Assembly (NCBI GenBank): GCA_019135895.1
Contig: JAGVVH010000264.1
Coordinates: 1 to 61,640 of the forward strand
Direction of reading: 5' to 3'
Origin: Bacteroidota bacterium
GTDB lineage: Bacteria > Bacteroidota > Bacteroidia > Bacteroidales > WCHB1-69
DNA: 61,640 bases
The position numbers and the translations under genes are program-made. Shown here one piece after another: positions 27,123-36,404 of this stretch (positions are counted from its first letter, which is position 1; each line of letters begins with the position of its first letter). The notes below the pieces were generated by a model. The model ran no database searches. It was not told where the DNA came from and saw nothing but the letters and a program-made list of their open reading frames with translations.

Positions 27123-27981
27123 ATTCCCCGATCCTTCTTTTATAAATTTCGAAGGTATTTTCAATTAAAGAAGTGATGGTCATGGGGCCCACACCTCCCG
27201 GAACAGGAGAGATTGCAGATACCCATTTTTCTAATTCAGGAAGATTTTCGGCACAATAGATATCTCCAGCCAGCTTGTCATTTACATAGTTCATAGCCAC
27301 ATCAATAACAACAACTCCCGGTTTGAGCATTGCAGGAGTTAAAACATTTGGACATCCCATAGCGGCAATCAAAATATCGGCCTGACTGACAATTTTCTCC
27401 AGATTCTGAGTAATGGAATGACAAATAGTAACAGTAGCATTCTCACGTAGAAGCATTTGCCCAACAGGCTTTCCAACCAAATTGCTGCGTCCCAGCACAA
27501 CGGCATGTTTGCCGGAAATTTCAATATTGCCATACTTCAACAAAGATATAATTCCTTTTGGGGTACAGGGCAACACCCCTTCTCCACCATCACAAAGTTT
27601 TCCTACATTCATCGGGTGAAGACCGTCTGCATCTTTATGATAATCAACTGCTTCGATAACAATTTCGGTATTGATATGTGCGGGTAACGGAAGTTGAATT
27701 AAAATTCCGTCAACGGTATCATCTTCATTAAGAGCATGGATAATATTCAGTAATTCAGCCTGGGTAGTAGATTCGGGTAAAAAATGAAGATCCCCCTCCA
27801 TCCCCACATCTGCACAAGCTTTTCCTTTGCTTTTTACATATTTCATACTGTCCGGGTTTTCTCCTACAAGTAGAACTGATAATTTCGGGGCACGACCATA
27901 CTTCATTTTCAGGATGTTTACTTCCAAAGCCAATGTTGTTTTTATCTCTTTTGAAAGAGCAGAACCGCTTATAATTTGCAT
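27121..27981 (-). CDS. folD: Bifunctional methylenetetrahydrofolate dehydrogenase/cyclohydrolase FolD
   Basis: Interconverts 5,10-methylene-, methenyl- and 10-formyl-tetrahydrofolate for one-carbon metabolism. The 286-residue protein has the catalytic Lys region (YVKSKGKACADVG near 48-60), DGILIQLPLP near 95, and the NADP-binding VLGRSNLVGKPVGQMLL near 163. The C-terminal PVPGGVGPMTITSLIENT is a family signature. The stop codon is shared with the tail of the tRNA-Asn terminator. There are no cotranscribed neighbours. Confidence 0.97.
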   Translation of the reverse strand: MQIISGSALSKEIKTTLALEVNILKMKYGRAPKLSVLLVGENPDSMKYVKSKGKACADVGMEGDLHFLPESTTQAELLNIIHALNEDDTVDGILIQLPLPAHINTEIVIEAVDYHKDADGLHPMNVGKLCDGGEGVLPCTPKGIISLLKYGNIEISGKHAVVLGRSNLVGKPVGQMLLRENATVTICHSITQNLEKIVSQADILIAAMGCPNVLTPAMLKPGVVVIDVAMNYVNDKLAGDIYCAENLPELEKWVSAISPVPGGVGPMTITSLIENTFEIYKRRIGE

Positions 27982-28302
27982 AAAGGTTGTAATTAATTAT
28001 TCGCAAAAATAGGAAAATTAATGAAATTTCGATAATATAATCAGATTTCATATGTCATTATTCATTCTAGCGAAAAGCTTTGAGAGTCAGAACACCCAAA
28101 AAAATAGATCACCCTTAAAATAATCAATTTTATTTTTAGAAAAAAAATGATTTAGCTTTAAAACAAAAAAATAGAATTTGATTAATCATTTAAAATAAGA
28201 AATAACCAATTGATAATCAAGATATTTACACGAATTCTAATCAAATATCCGGGTCAAAAGCAAAATGTCGTATTTTTACAATTCCAAAAAAGCTGGTCGT
28301 TC

Positions 28303-28310
28303 TATTTTTG
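28303..28310 (+). promoter_or_regulatory. Promoter -7 box for the VOC gene
   Basis: TATTTTTG, 28 bases before the ATG. A near copy (TATTTTTA) lies 32 bases further up at 28271, so the gene may have tandem promoters. The rest of 28052-28270 is A+T-rich without recognisable content. Confidence 0.5.
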
Positions 28311-28338
28311 CCGCATCAATTAATTAAAACAAAAAACT

Positions 28339-28698
28339 ATGAAAAAATTCATTTCTTGGGTAGACATCCCAACAGAAAATTTTGAAAGAGGCGTCAATTT
28401 TTACAATGAAGTGTTCAAATTGCAACTTGAACCTATTGATTGTGGAAACGAAAAAATGGCCTGTCTTCCCAACGGCGAAGGGTCAGTTGCTTGGGCTCCT
28501 GATTTTAAACCATCTGAAAACGGAGTTTTGGTAAGCTTTGCTGTTCCGGATACTATTGAAGAGACCATTAAAAGAATCGAAAAAAACAATGGTAAGATCA
28601 CCATCCAGAAAACCAAAATCGAAGCCGAAGGGATGGGCTATTTTGCTGTATTTATCGATTCAGAAGGCAATAAAGTGGGCCTTTACGAAGAACTCTAA
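28339..28698 (+). CDS. VOC (glyoxalase/bleomycin-resistance) superfamily protein
   Basis: A 119-residue protein with the vicinal-oxygen-chelate fold. It opens FISWVDIPTENFERGVNFYNEVF, a typical first beta-alpha unit, and ends YFAVFIDSEGNKVGLYE with the conserved metal-side Glu. It may be an isomerase, dioxygenase or binding protein; the substrate is not deducible. A terminator separates it from the AraC-type regulator 54 bases downstream, but the two could still be functionally linked. Confidence 0.8.
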   Translation: MKKFISWVDIPTENFERGVNFYNEVFKLQLEPIDCGNEKMACLPNGEGSVAWAPDFKPSENGVLVSFAVPDTIEETIKRIEKNNGKITIQKTKIEAEGMGYFAVFIDSEGNKVGLYEEL

Positions 28699-28710
28699 AC
28701 ATTATTCACT

Positions 28711-28744
28711 GAGTTATGGGGTCCCCCCCATAACTCTTTTTATT
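28711..28744 (+). terminator. Intrinsic terminator after the VOC gene
   Basis: An 11-bp perfect stem, GAGTTATGGGG (28711-28721) with CCCCATAACTC (28726-28736), has a 4-base loop and a T run. Confidence 0.88.
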
Positions 28745-28751
28745 CTGTATA

Positions 28752-29561
28752 ATGAGTGCATATTTTGCCCTTCCTTCAGAAAATCTGAAACCTTTTATTA
28801 AACAATATTGGGCGCTTGAGAATATCTTGCAAAATGAAAAGATATGCATTCAACGTATAGTTCCCTGCGGACTCCCTGAGCTCTTTTTTTATACTACTCC
28901 GGTTCCCAAAGTTGATGATTCTAATAAAATTTTTCCGGAAAAACTTTTTATCAGTGGTCAGCAGAAAGGGCACTATGACATCCTCATAAAGAAAGAAATT
29001 TCTCTTTTCTCAGTTATATTTCAACCCGAAGGATTAAAGCAATTTTTTAATTTGCCTGTTAATCAATTATGCAACCTAAATGTATCCTTGCACGATATTG
29101 ACAAAAAACTGTATCAGGATATTGAATGCCGGTTGTCTGAAGCTGTTTCTTTTGAAAATAAGGTTAAGATAATAGAACTATATTTTTCAGCTTTGCTGGA
29201 AAAGAATTACCATGATTACGAATTTAAAAGAGTGCAACATGTAATGAACTGCATAAGAAAATCTCATGGAAATACCAAAATAGATTTGCTGGCTTCTGAA
29301 GCCTGTCTGAGCAGAAAGCAATTCGAGCGAATTTTTTCTGAATCAATAGGAGAAAGTCCTAAACAATATCTTAATACTGTTCGTTTTCAGTATGCTATTC
29401 ACAAAAAATCACAAAATAAGAATTTAACCATTACAGAGTTGGCTTATGAATGCGGCTATTTCGATCAGGCACATTTCATCAATGAATTTAAAACCATGAG
29501 CGGACTAACTCCAAAACAATTTTTTGCAGAAGGGGACTCTTCTTCTGATTTTTTCGGATAA
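28752..29561 (+). CDS. AraC family transcriptional regulator
   Basis: A 269-residue regulator. The N-terminal half (residues 1-140) matches the DUF6597 sensor type seen with AraC proteins (LKPFIKQYWALE; FSVIFQPEGLKQFFNLP). The C-terminal half holds the two helix-turn-helix units (IDLLASEACLSRKQFERIF and ITELAYECGYFDQAHFINEF), ending with GLTPKQFFAE. Its target and effector are unknown; the VOC gene just upstream is a candidate. The start codon lies 8 bases after the terminator of that gene. Confidence 0.85.
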   Translation: MSAYFALPSENLKPFIKQYWALENILQNEKICIQRIVPCGLPELFFYTTPVPKVDDSNKIFPEKLFISGQQKGHYDILIKKEISLFSVIFQPEGLKQFFNLPVNQLCNLNVSLHDIDKKLYQDIECRLSEAVSFENKVKIIELYFSALLEKNYHDYEFKRVQHVMNCIRKSHGNTKIDLLASEACLSRKQFERIFSESIGESPKQYLNTVRFQYAIHKKSQNKNLTITELAYECGYFDQAHFINEFKTMSGLTPKQFFAEGDSSSDFFG

Positions 29562-29586
29562 AATCCTGTGAATAAAATGAATGGAT

Positions 29587-30747
29587 CTATCCAAGTTTAT
29601 CTTTATAAGCTTCGTAACTTCCCGGCTCAGATAACAGATGAAATTCTCCGTTTTTGTCGACAAATCCAATTGAAGGATGTTTGACTCCGTTAAAAAAAGT
29701 GGTTTTCACCATTGTATAATGAATCATATCATCAAAGATAATCCTATCTCCGATTTCCAAAGGCTCGTCAAAAGCAAAATCTCCCATTCCCATGTAGTCG
29801 CCGGCCAAACAAGAACAACCTCCGAGTCGGTAAACAAACTTGCTGTTTTTGTCAGGTTCTTTTGCTCCAAGAACAGCCGGTTTATAGGGCATTTCGAGGC
29901 AATCAGGGAGATGACATGAAAAAGAAATATTGAGCATGGCTATTTTAATTCCTTTATTTTCAACAATATCTTCCACAGTAGATGTAAGTACGCCGGTTTG
30001 CCAGCCAACAGCCTCCCCGGGTTCAAGAATAACATCTTCTAAGTTCGGATAACGAGCTTTGAATTGTTTTAAAAGTCCTATTAAGTGAGGAATATTATAA
30101 TCTGCCCGCGTAATATGATGTCCTCCACCCATGTTAATCCATTTGCATTCTTTAATTAGATGAGAAAATTTTGCTTCAAAATGCTTCAAACACTTTTCAA
30201 GAGCATAGCTGTCGTTTTCACAAAGCACATGAAAATGCAGCCCTTCAATACCTTCCGGAAGATGCTCCGGCATCTTTTCTGCCAAAATACCAAGACGTGA
30301 ACCTGGTAAAGCAGGGTTATAAATATCATATTCTGTTGCTGAATATTCGGGATTGACTCGCAAGCCGAAACTAACTTTTTTGGTGAATGAAAATGCTTGT
30401 TGTCTAAATTTTGCAAACTGACTGAGTGAGTTAAAGGTAAGATGACTGCTATACATCAGCAAGTCGGCAAATTCCTCTTCAACATAAACAGGGGCATAAG
30501 TATGAGCCTCTTTTCCCATCTCTTCCGAAATTAGTCGTGCTTCATGGAGAGAACTTGCCGTTGCACCACTCAAATAACTACCTATTAAGGGGAAAGAACG
30601 CCAAAAAGAGAACCCTTTCAGGGCACAAATAATAGAAACCCCGGCTTCCTGTTGCACCAAATCCAATAACCTAAGATTGGCTTCCAGGGACTCTTCAAAC
30701 ATAATATAACACGGTGAAGGATATTGTTCATATTTTAATAAATCCAT
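29587..30747 (-). CDS. nspC: Carboxynorspermidine decarboxylase NspC
   Basis: A PLP enzyme of the fold III decarboxylase family that makes norspermidine or spermidine from the carboxylated precursors in the alternative (aspartate semialdehyde) polyamine pathway. The 386 residues include the PLP Lys in ICALKGFSFW (about 44), the HFHVLCEND segment, the phosphate-binding MGGGHHITRADY near 208, and CSCLAGDYMG near 305, which carries the Cys/Asp pair of the active site. The partner carboxyspermidine dehydrogenase is not in the window. The gene is divergent from gmk. Confidence 0.92.
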   Translation of the reverse strand: MDLLKYEQYPSPCYIMFEESLEANLRLLDLVQQEAGVSIICALKGFSFWRSFPLIGSYLSGATASSLHEARLISEEMGKEAHTYAPVYVEEEFADLLMYSSHLTFNSLSQFAKFRQQAFSFTKKVSFGLRVNPEYSATEYDIYNPALPGSRLGILAEKMPEHLPEGIEGLHFHVLCENDSYALEKCLKHFEAKFSHLIKECKWINMGGGHHITRADYNIPHLIGLLKQFKARYPNLEDVILEPGEAVGWQTGVLTSTVEDIVENKGIKIAMLNISFSCHLPDCLEMPYKPAVLGAKEPDKNSKFVYRLGGCSCLAGDYMGMGDFAFDEPLEIGDRIIFDDMIHYTMVKTTFFNGVKHPSIGFVDKNGEFHLLSEPGSYEAYKDKLG

Positions 30748-30771
30748 TTCTCAGGGTTTTAAATTGACCAA

Positions 30772-30779
30772 CAAAAATA
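30772..30779 (-). promoter_or_regulatory. Promoter -7 box for nspC
   Basis: Minus-strand TATTTTTG, 24 bases before the nspC ATG. Confidence 0.55.
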
Positions 30780-30808
30780 CAACGAATATTGATTGGTTAT
30801 TTATTTTG

Positions 30809-30816
30809 TATTTTTG
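30809..30816 (+). promoter_or_regulatory. Promoter -7 box for gmk-nadD
   Basis: TATTTTTG followed by CATTTG, 66 bases before the gmk ATG at 30883. Confidence 0.55.
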
Positions 30817-30882
30817 CATTTGTAAAAACTGACCCACTTTTGTGTTTTCAGTTTGATCAGAACTCTTTTACAGCCCAATAAG

Positions 30883-31458
30883 ATGGATGGAAAATTAATC
30901 ATAATATCAGCTCCTTCCGGTGCCGGAAAGACATCGATTGTAAAACATCTTCTTGACCAGGATTTTCCTTTGGCATTCTCTGTCTCTGCTACCAGTCGGC
31001 CCAAACGCACCAATGAAACCGATAAAAAAGATTACTATTTTCTGACAGTGGAGGATTTCAAAAAGAAAATAGATTCGGGAGCATTTCTTGAATGGCAGGA
31101 GGTTTATCCCAATCAATTTTATGGTACTTTGAAATCGGAAGTTGATAGAATTTGGGCATCTGGGCATCATGTTATTTTTGATGTGGATGTTTTGGGGGGC
31201 TTGAATATTAAGAAACAATTTGGGGATCGAGCCCTTGCAATCTTCATTAAACCTCCAACAATAGATTGTCTGAAAAAACGACTTGCTTCCCGGGGAACTG
31301 AAAATGCAGATTCCTTAAAACAACGAATGGAGAAAGCTGAATATGAACTCTCTTTTGAAAAATTTTTTGACAAAATTGTTGTCAATGAAAACCTTGCCGA
31401 TGCACAACAAGAGGTCATGCATCTGATGAAAGAATTTTTATCTACACCTCTTACCTGA
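30883..31458 (+). CDS. gmk: Guanylate kinase
   Basis: Phosphorylates GMP to GDP. The 191-residue protein starts MDGKLIIISAPSGAGKTS with the P-loop at residues 9-16, then SVSATSRPKRTNETD (the GMP-binding part) and YYFLTVEDF. The ATG at 30883 was chosen over an upstream in-frame TTG because the P-loop then lies at the usual distance from the N-terminus. nadD follows 23 bases later, so the two are probably cotranscribed. Confidence 0.96.
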   Translation: MDGKLIIISAPSGAGKTSIVKHLLDQDFPLAFSVSATSRPKRTNETDKKDYYFLTVEDFKKKIDSGAFLEWQEVYPNQFYGTLKSEVDRIWASGHHVIFDVDVLGGLNIKKQFGDRALAIFIKPPTIDCLKKRLASRGTENADSLKQRMEKAEYELSFEKFFDKIVVNENLADAQQEVMHLMKEFLSTPLT

Positions 31459-31481
31459 AATAGTTTATTAAATTGACCATC

Positions 31482-32066
31482 ATGCCCAAAACAGCTCTCT
31501 TCTTCGGCTCTTTCAATCCAATTCATATCGGACATCTCATCATTGCGGAGTATATGATTGAAAATAGCGATATTAAAGAGATCTGGTTTGTGGTTTCCCC
31601 ATCAAATCCATTGAAAAAAAAGGAAACCCTGCTGGCCGAACATCATCGACTTTATATGGTAAAGCTTGCCATTGAAAATGACTATCGGTTCCGAGCCTGC
31701 GATGTGGAATTTAAGTTACCATACCCTTCCTATACTTCCAACACACTTGTTTATCTCAATGAGCTTTACCCAAAAAAAGAATTTGCCCTGATAATGGGAG
31801 AAGACAATCTGGAAAATATTGAAAAGTGGAAAAACTATGAGTTTATTCTCAATAATTACCAAATTTATCTCTATCCGAGAATAGGACATGATGGCGGAAA
31901 ATATAAAAATCATCCAAATGTCTCCTTTGTCAAAGCCCCACTAATTGAAATATCTGCCACTCTGATTCGGGAGAGTATCCGGCAGAAAAAAAGTGTTAAA
32001 TATCTGCTACTTCCTGAGGTTGAAAAATATATTGATGAAATGGGGTTTTACAAAACAAAACAATAA
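31482..32066 (+). CDS. nadD: Nicotinate-nucleotide adenylyltransferase
   Basis: Converts nicotinate mononucleotide and ATP to deamido-NAD in NAD synthesis. The 194-residue protein has the nucleotidyltransferase motif GSFNPIHIGH at about residues 9-18 and the ISATLIRESIR motif near 165, both diagnostic. Start ATG 31482 fits the family. It is second in the gmk-nadD pair. Confidence 0.95.
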   Translation: MPKTALFFGSFNPIHIGHLIIAEYMIENSDIKEIWFVVSPSNPLKKKETLLAEHHRLYMVKLAIENDYRFRACDVEFKLPYPSYTSNTLVYLNELYPKKEFALIMGEDNLENIEKWKNYEFILNNYQIYLYPRIGHDGGKYKNHPNVSFVKAPLIEISATLIRESIRQKKSVKYLLLPEVEKYIDEMGFYKTKQ

Positions 32067-32133
32067 GAAGATGATACAAAACAGCATTTGCTATATAGAA
32101 AATTATCATTTTTATTGTGGTGTTACGGCTTCA

Positions 32134-32145
32134 GTATCGCGATAC
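32134..32145. repeat. 12-bp perfect palindrome between nadD and the RNA methyltransferase gene
   Basis: GTATCGCGATAC is a perfect dyad in an otherwise A+T-rich gap of 156 bases (32067-32222). It may be a regulator binding site for the downstream gene; I could not match it to a known operator. Confidence 0.4.
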
Positions 32146-32222
32146 AATCTCTAATACCAATTTATTATAGGTTTTTACAAAATTATCTTAGAGTAATAAT
32201 ATTATTTTGAAGTTTGAAAATT

Positions 32223-33623
32223 ATGAAATACTATACTATAGAAAATTTAGAAATTATTGATGCCGGGGCTGAAGGAAAAGCTGTAGGTAAAATTGACGGA
32301 CTAACAGTCTTTGTCCCTTTTGCTGTACCTGGTGATGTGGTGGATGTTGAGATTTTTAAAAAGAAAAAAAACTTTGCCGAAGGACGACTTCTTGCGGTAA
32401 AAGAAAAATCTGCTGACCGGATAGAACCTGTTTGTGAACATTTTGGACTTTGCGGTGGCTGTAAGTGGCAAAATATGTCATATTCAAAACAACTATATTA
32501 TAAGCAAAAACAGGTGGATGACAATTTCAAACATTTGGGAAAATTCGACTTTCCACCGGTAATGCCCATTATTCCTTCCGACAATCAGCTATATTACCGA
32601 AATAAGCTTGAATATACTTTTACCGATCTCCGTTGGCTGGATGAAGTTGATTATGAAAAACAAAAAGAAGGACCTATTGATACCCGCGGATTGGGATTTC
32701 ACATTCCATTGAAATTTGATAAAGTGTTGGATATTAATAAATGCCACCTTCAAGCTGAACCAGGAAATTCTATCCGCTTAGCAATCAAAGAATTTGCTAT
32801 TCAAAATGATATTCCTTTTTACAATATAAGAAATCACGAGGGAATCCTTCGAAATGTCATTATCCGCTCCAATTCTTCTAATGAGTGGATGGTTATTTTG
32901 GTTGTGAGTAAAAGGACTAAAGAAGTTATGCGGATGATGGAGTTTCTGACAATAAAATTTCCTATGATTTCCTCTTTGCAATATGTTATAAACCAAAAAC
33001 TTAATGACACTATAACCGATCTAGATATTATTCTTTTTAAAGGCACTCCCTATATTTGCGAAAATATGGAAGATTTAACCTTTAAAGTGGGGCCTGTTTC
33101 ATTCTTCCAAACCAATAGCCAACAAGCATACAAACTCTATAGCATTGCCCGTGAATTTGCCGCTATTTCTCAAAATGATATTGTGTATGATTTATATACA
33201 GGCACGGGAACAATAGCTAATTTTATTGCTAGGAAAGCCCAAAAAGTTGTTGGAATTGAATATGTGGATGCAGCTATTGAGGATGCTCGTGATAATTCTT
33301 CAGTCAACGGAATCCAAAATACGCTTTTTTATGCAGGCGACATTGCTAAAGTTCTTACTTCGGAGTTTGTTAACGAAAATGGCACCCCAACCATTATCAT
33401 AACAGATCCTCCTCGTGCCGGAATGCATCCCAAGGTAATTGAGAGGATGTTGGAAATAAAACCCAACAGAATTGTTTATATCAGCTGCAATCCGGCCACA
33501 CAAGCAAGAGATATCACACTCCTTTCAGAATTATATAAAATATCAAAAGTTCAGCCGGTAGATATGTTTCCTCATACCCAGCACGTAGAAAACATTGTTT
33601 TACTCGAAATTATAAAAAAATAA
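32223..33623 (+). CDS. 23S rRNA (uracil-5-)-methyltransferase, RumA/RlmD type
   Basis: An SAM-dependent methyltransferase that makes 5-methyluridine in RNA, 466 residues. It has an N-terminal TRAM domain (residues 1-55), an iron-sulfur site in CEHFGLCGGCKW (about 73-84), a Rossmann methyltransferase domain (YDLYTGTGTIANFIA near 324), TDPPRAGMHP near 396 and the catalytic Cys in ISCNPATQARD near 420. Whether it modifies 23S rRNA or tRNA is not settled by sequence, but the cluster motif favours the RlmD group. Start ATG 32223 was preferred over the TTG nine bases upstream. Confidence 0.9.
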   Translation: MKYYTIENLEIIDAGAEGKAVGKIDGLTVFVPFAVPGDVVDVEIFKKKKNFAEGRLLAVKEKSADRIEPVCEHFGLCGGCKWQNMSYSKQLYYKQKQVDDNFKHLGKFDFPPVMPIIPSDNQLYYRNKLEYTFTDLRWLDEVDYEKQKEGPIDTRGLGFHIPLKFDKVLDINKCHLQAEPGNSIRLAIKEFAIQNDIPFYNIRNHEGILRNVIIRSNSSNEWMVILVVSKRTKEVMRMMEFLTIKFPMISSLQYVINQKLNDTITDLDIILFKGTPYICENMEDLTFKVGPVSFFQTNSQQAYKLYSIAREFAAISQNDIVYDLYTGTGTIANFIARKAQKVVGIEYVDAAIEDARDNSSVNGIQNTLFYAGDIAKVLTSEFVNENGTPTIIITDPPRAGMHPKVIERMLEIKPNRIVYISCNPATQARDITLLSELYKISKVQPVDMFPHTQHVENIVLLEIIKK

Positions 33624-33627
33624 AAAG

Positions 33628-35001
33628 TTATTTTTTCACTGTCAAAGTATATCCATTGTAACGGTCCATTACCTGCTTTACATATCTAACAGTGTGGTTC
33701 CCGGGATAATAACCGTGTTTAACCAACGGATCATTATAATAATCTTTTTGAGATTTAAGGCCAAGATAAGTAGCTACATTATCCCAAACCTTAGGATCTG
33801 CGCCATATTTAACACAAAGCCTTTGGGCATCATTAATATGACCGGGACCGGCATTATAGGATGCCGAAACAAACTTCATCTTCTCTACCTCATCTTCAAT
33901 ATCTTTATAAATTCTCTTCATATATGCCAAATGCCTAACACCTGCACTTATTTGCTCCTCGGGAGAAGAATATTCATCAATACCATACTTCGCTCCGGTT
34001 GAAGGCATCATCTGCATAAGTCCAAAACTCCCCCCCATTCCAATAAGATTTGACTGAAATTGTGTTTCTTGAAATATTATGGATGAAACATATCTCCAAT
34101 CCAATCCATACTTTTCCGAATAGTGCTTGATAATTCTATCATAAGGAGATATTTTATTGGATCTGGATTTTTTGAATGTATTATAAATTACTGAGGATTT
34201 ATTGGAGAGATATTTTTTATATAAATTTTGGTATTTCTTGGTCTTTTTAAAAGAGGCAAGCCATTGGTTAATAGAATTATTAAGTTTGGTATTTTGATTA
34301 TTCAACGTCCACTGCCGCTGATAAACAGGACCCATTTGATTAACCATTTTTAAATCGCTGAAAAAAGGGAGCAGTGTAATGGCTTCATTATAGTCGCAAA
34401 CAATATAGTTTACTTCCTTCTTTTGTAATTTATCAAACAACTCTTCTGTTGTTATATTTTTATCATAAACAAAATCCCAGGATTTTGGGTTGGCAAGAGA
34501 ATCAACCGTCACATTTGGCGGAAAATGTGAGGGAACGTACAAAATATGAGGAAAAATAGTATCCCGTGTTTCTTTTTCCCGGCCAATCAAAACCGGATAG
34601 GTATAAGAATGCGGAATTGAATAGGATAAATAGTAGGATATAATAGGATTTCTTCTGTAATCCATGGCAACTATATCATATTTATTGGAGAATACAGCAG
34701 CATACGCTACATTGGGATCATTTTCAACCACAATATTCACTTTTTTTCCCAAGTCTCTTCCCATCTGCTTAAGTAAATCGTATTGGAATCCAATGGGAGT
34801 TCCCCTAAAGATAAAATAATCTGAGGCCTGATAAAATAGCAGGGCATTTATGGTGTCTCCAACATTTTCAACTTGTTTGTTAAACTTAATTTTTTCTAAG
34901 GTACTATCCAGATATTTAAACTCAGAAAAAAAAATAATAAAAATAACCAGCGCAACTGAGGAAACAATAAAAAATAGAGAACTAAATATTTTTCTTTTCA
35001 A
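33628..35001 (-). CDS. MltF-like membrane-bound lytic transglycosylase
   Basis: A 457-residue envelope protein. A single N-terminal membrane segment (8-27) is followed by a periplasmic solute-binding (SBP_bac_3-like) domain (about 45-270) and a C-terminal SLT lytic transglycosylase domain (about 290-440). The catalytic Glu is in SIIFQETQFQ near 312, followed by GSFGLMQMMPSTG and ASYNAGPGHI. This is the MltF architecture, which cleaves peptidoglycan glycan strands. It ends 4 bases from the convergent methyltransferase gene. Confidence 0.9.
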   Translation of the reverse strand: MKRKIFSSLFFIVSSVALVIFIIFFSEFKYLDSTLEKIKFNKQVENVGDTINALLFYQASDYFIFRGTPIGFQYDLLKQMGRDLGKKVNIVVENDPNVAYAAVFSNKYDIVAMDYRRNPIISYYLSYSIPHSYTYPVLIGREKETRDTIFPHILYVPSHFPPNVTVDSLANPKSWDFVYDKNITTEELFDKLQKKEVNYIVCDYNEAITLLPFFSDLKMVNQMGPVYQRQWTLNNQNTKLNNSINQWLASFKKTKKYQNLYKKYLSNKSSVIYNTFKKSRSNKISPYDRIIKHYSEKYGLDWRYVSSIIFQETQFQSNLIGMGGSFGLMQMMPSTGAKYGIDEYSSPEEQISAGVRHLAYMKRIYKDIEDEVEKMKFVSASYNAGPGHINDAQRLCVKYGADPKVWDNVATYLGLKSQKDYYNDPLVKHGYYPGNHTVRYVKQVMDRYNGYTLTVKK

Positions 35002-35065
35002 AATATTGAATTTAGTTACACACTATTTTGGCAGTAGAGTTGAAGATGATTTCAAAAACCAACTT

Positions 35066-35449
35066 TTACTGAGGCATTAACAAAATAACTTTTTCAACTG
35101 TCTCTCCGGGAATTAGTTTAATCTGCCCGGATCCTTCATAGGTTCTTTCATTCATATTTGAATCAATAAAAACTGAAGATGCAAAAACGTCAAGCAAGGC
35201 TTCATACTGAAATTGAGTTTCATAAACTCCCAGAGAATTTGTTCTCCCTGAGTCTCTTGCAAAATCGGCATAGTTATTTTTCCCGATTTCAACGAAACAA
35301 TTTTCAACAAGATCACCAGTATCTATTCCATTTTCAGAATAATTACAAATTATTCGAACTTTACAAATAGTATCTTTTTTGCATTGCGATGAAAAAAACA
35401 ACAACACAATGGATGCCAATATTGGAATTAAAAAAGGAACCTTTTTCAT
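35066..35449 (-). CDS. Small putative lipoprotein of unknown function
   Basis: A 127-residue protein with a signal peptide and lipobox (FSSQC, Cys near 23), so it should be a lipoprotein. The mature part is about 105 residues with a predicted beta-rich pattern (RIICNYSENG; VENCFVEIGK; GVYETQFQYEALLDVFAS) and resembles an Ig-like or carboxypeptidase-regulatory-like fold. I recognise no family. The start at 35449 was chosen for the signal peptide; a longer frame from 35527 would cross the promoter. It may be cotranscribed with the MltF-like gene 64 bases downstream. Confidence 0.65.
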   Translation of the reverse strand: MKKVPFLIPILASIVLLFFSSQCKKDTICKVRIICNYSENGIDTGDLVENCFVEIGKNNYADFARDSGRTNSLGVYETQFQYEALLDVFASSVFIDSNMNERTYEGSGQIKLIPGETVEKVILLMPQ

Positions 35450-35470
35450 AATGTATTTTTTATATGACTG

Positions 35471-35478
35471 CAAAAATA
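35471..35478 (-). promoter_or_regulatory. Promoter -7 box for the small lipoprotein gene
   Basis: Minus-strand TATTTTTG, 21 bases before the ATG at 35449. Confidence 0.5.
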
Positions 35479-35570
35479 ATAAAATATTATTCATGAGGGC
35501 AAAAAAATAAAAAAATGCTGAACTCACTCTATCAGAACAAAAGGATTATCAGCAATTCAATTTTTTGCTG

Positions 35571-35578
35571 TATATTTG
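35571..35578 (+). promoter_or_regulatory. Promoter -7 box for the peptidylprolyl isomerase
   Basis: TATATTTG, 52 bases before the ATG at 35631. Confidence 0.5.
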
Positions 35579-35630
35579 CCAAATTAATTTTTTAAAAGTA
35601 TAGAATGTTATAACTAATGCTTTATATTCC

Positions 35631-36371
35631 ATGAAGAAAAAAATAACAACAGCACTATTTCTTATTTCCGTAGCAATTTTTATGAGTTGTTCTTCAACAA
35701 AAAATAGTGAAACCTTGACTTCCCCGAAAGCAAAAAACAGCATGGAAAAAGAAGCTACGCAATCTAATAGTGAAAAGAACATGACGAAAGTATTAATTCA
35801 GACAACAATGGGCAACATTACCCTTGCCCTTTACAACGAAACGCCTCTTCACAGAGACAATTTCATTAAATTGGTCAAAGAACATTATTATGATGGAGTA
35901 CTTTTTCATAGAATCATTCAACATTTTATGATACAATGTGGGGACCCTGATTCAAAAAATGCAAAACAAGGGCAGGCATTGGGTAATGGTGGTCCGGGAT
36001 ATACAATTCCCGCTGAATTTGTTAGTGGACTTTACCATAAAAGAGGAGCTGTTGCAGCTGCCCGTTTGGGAGACAACATAAATCCCAAGAAAGAATCTTC
36101 CGGCTCTCAGTTTTATATTGTTGATGGTCAAACATTCCCCAAAGAACAATTGGAAGTGCTTGGCATGAGAACTGGGAGAACCCTTACTCAGGAACAGATG
36201 GATTGCTATACAACCATTGGTGGAGCCCCTCATTTGGATGGCTCTTATACTGTTTTCGGAGAAATTGTATCGGGAATGGATATTGTAGATAAGATTGCGG
36301 CACAACCTAAAGATCAAAGAGACAGACCCATAACCGATATTAAAATTGTTTCAATGAAAATTTTAGAATAA
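35631..36371 (+). CDS. Cyclophilin-type peptidylprolyl isomerase, lipoprotein
   Basis: A 246-residue lipoprotein. The signal peptide ends in a lipobox (IFMSC, Cys about 20), a linker rich in Ser and Lys follows, and then comes a cyclophilin domain (about 57-246). Active-site residues are seen in YYDGVLFHRIIQHFMIQ and SGSQFYIVDG. An insert containing GMRTGRTLTQEQMDCY lies in the middle, as in other Bacteroidota members. It likely helps fold exported proteins. pheS follows 33 bases later. Confidence 0.92.
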   Translation: MKKKITTALFLISVAIFMSCSSTKNSETLTSPKAKNSMEKEATQSNSEKNMTKVLIQTTMGNITLALYNETPLHRDNFIKLVKEHYYDGVLFHRIIQHFMIQCGDPDSKNAKQGQALGNGGPGYTIPAEFVSGLYHKRGAVAAARLGDNINPKKESSGSQFYIVDGQTFPKEQLEVLGMRTGRTLTQEQMDCYTTIGGAPHLDGSYTVFGEIVSGMDIVDKIAAQPKDQRDRPITDIKIVSMKILE

Positions 36372-36404
36372 ACCGAAACATTAATAAGAAAATAATTGGT
36401 TTGT

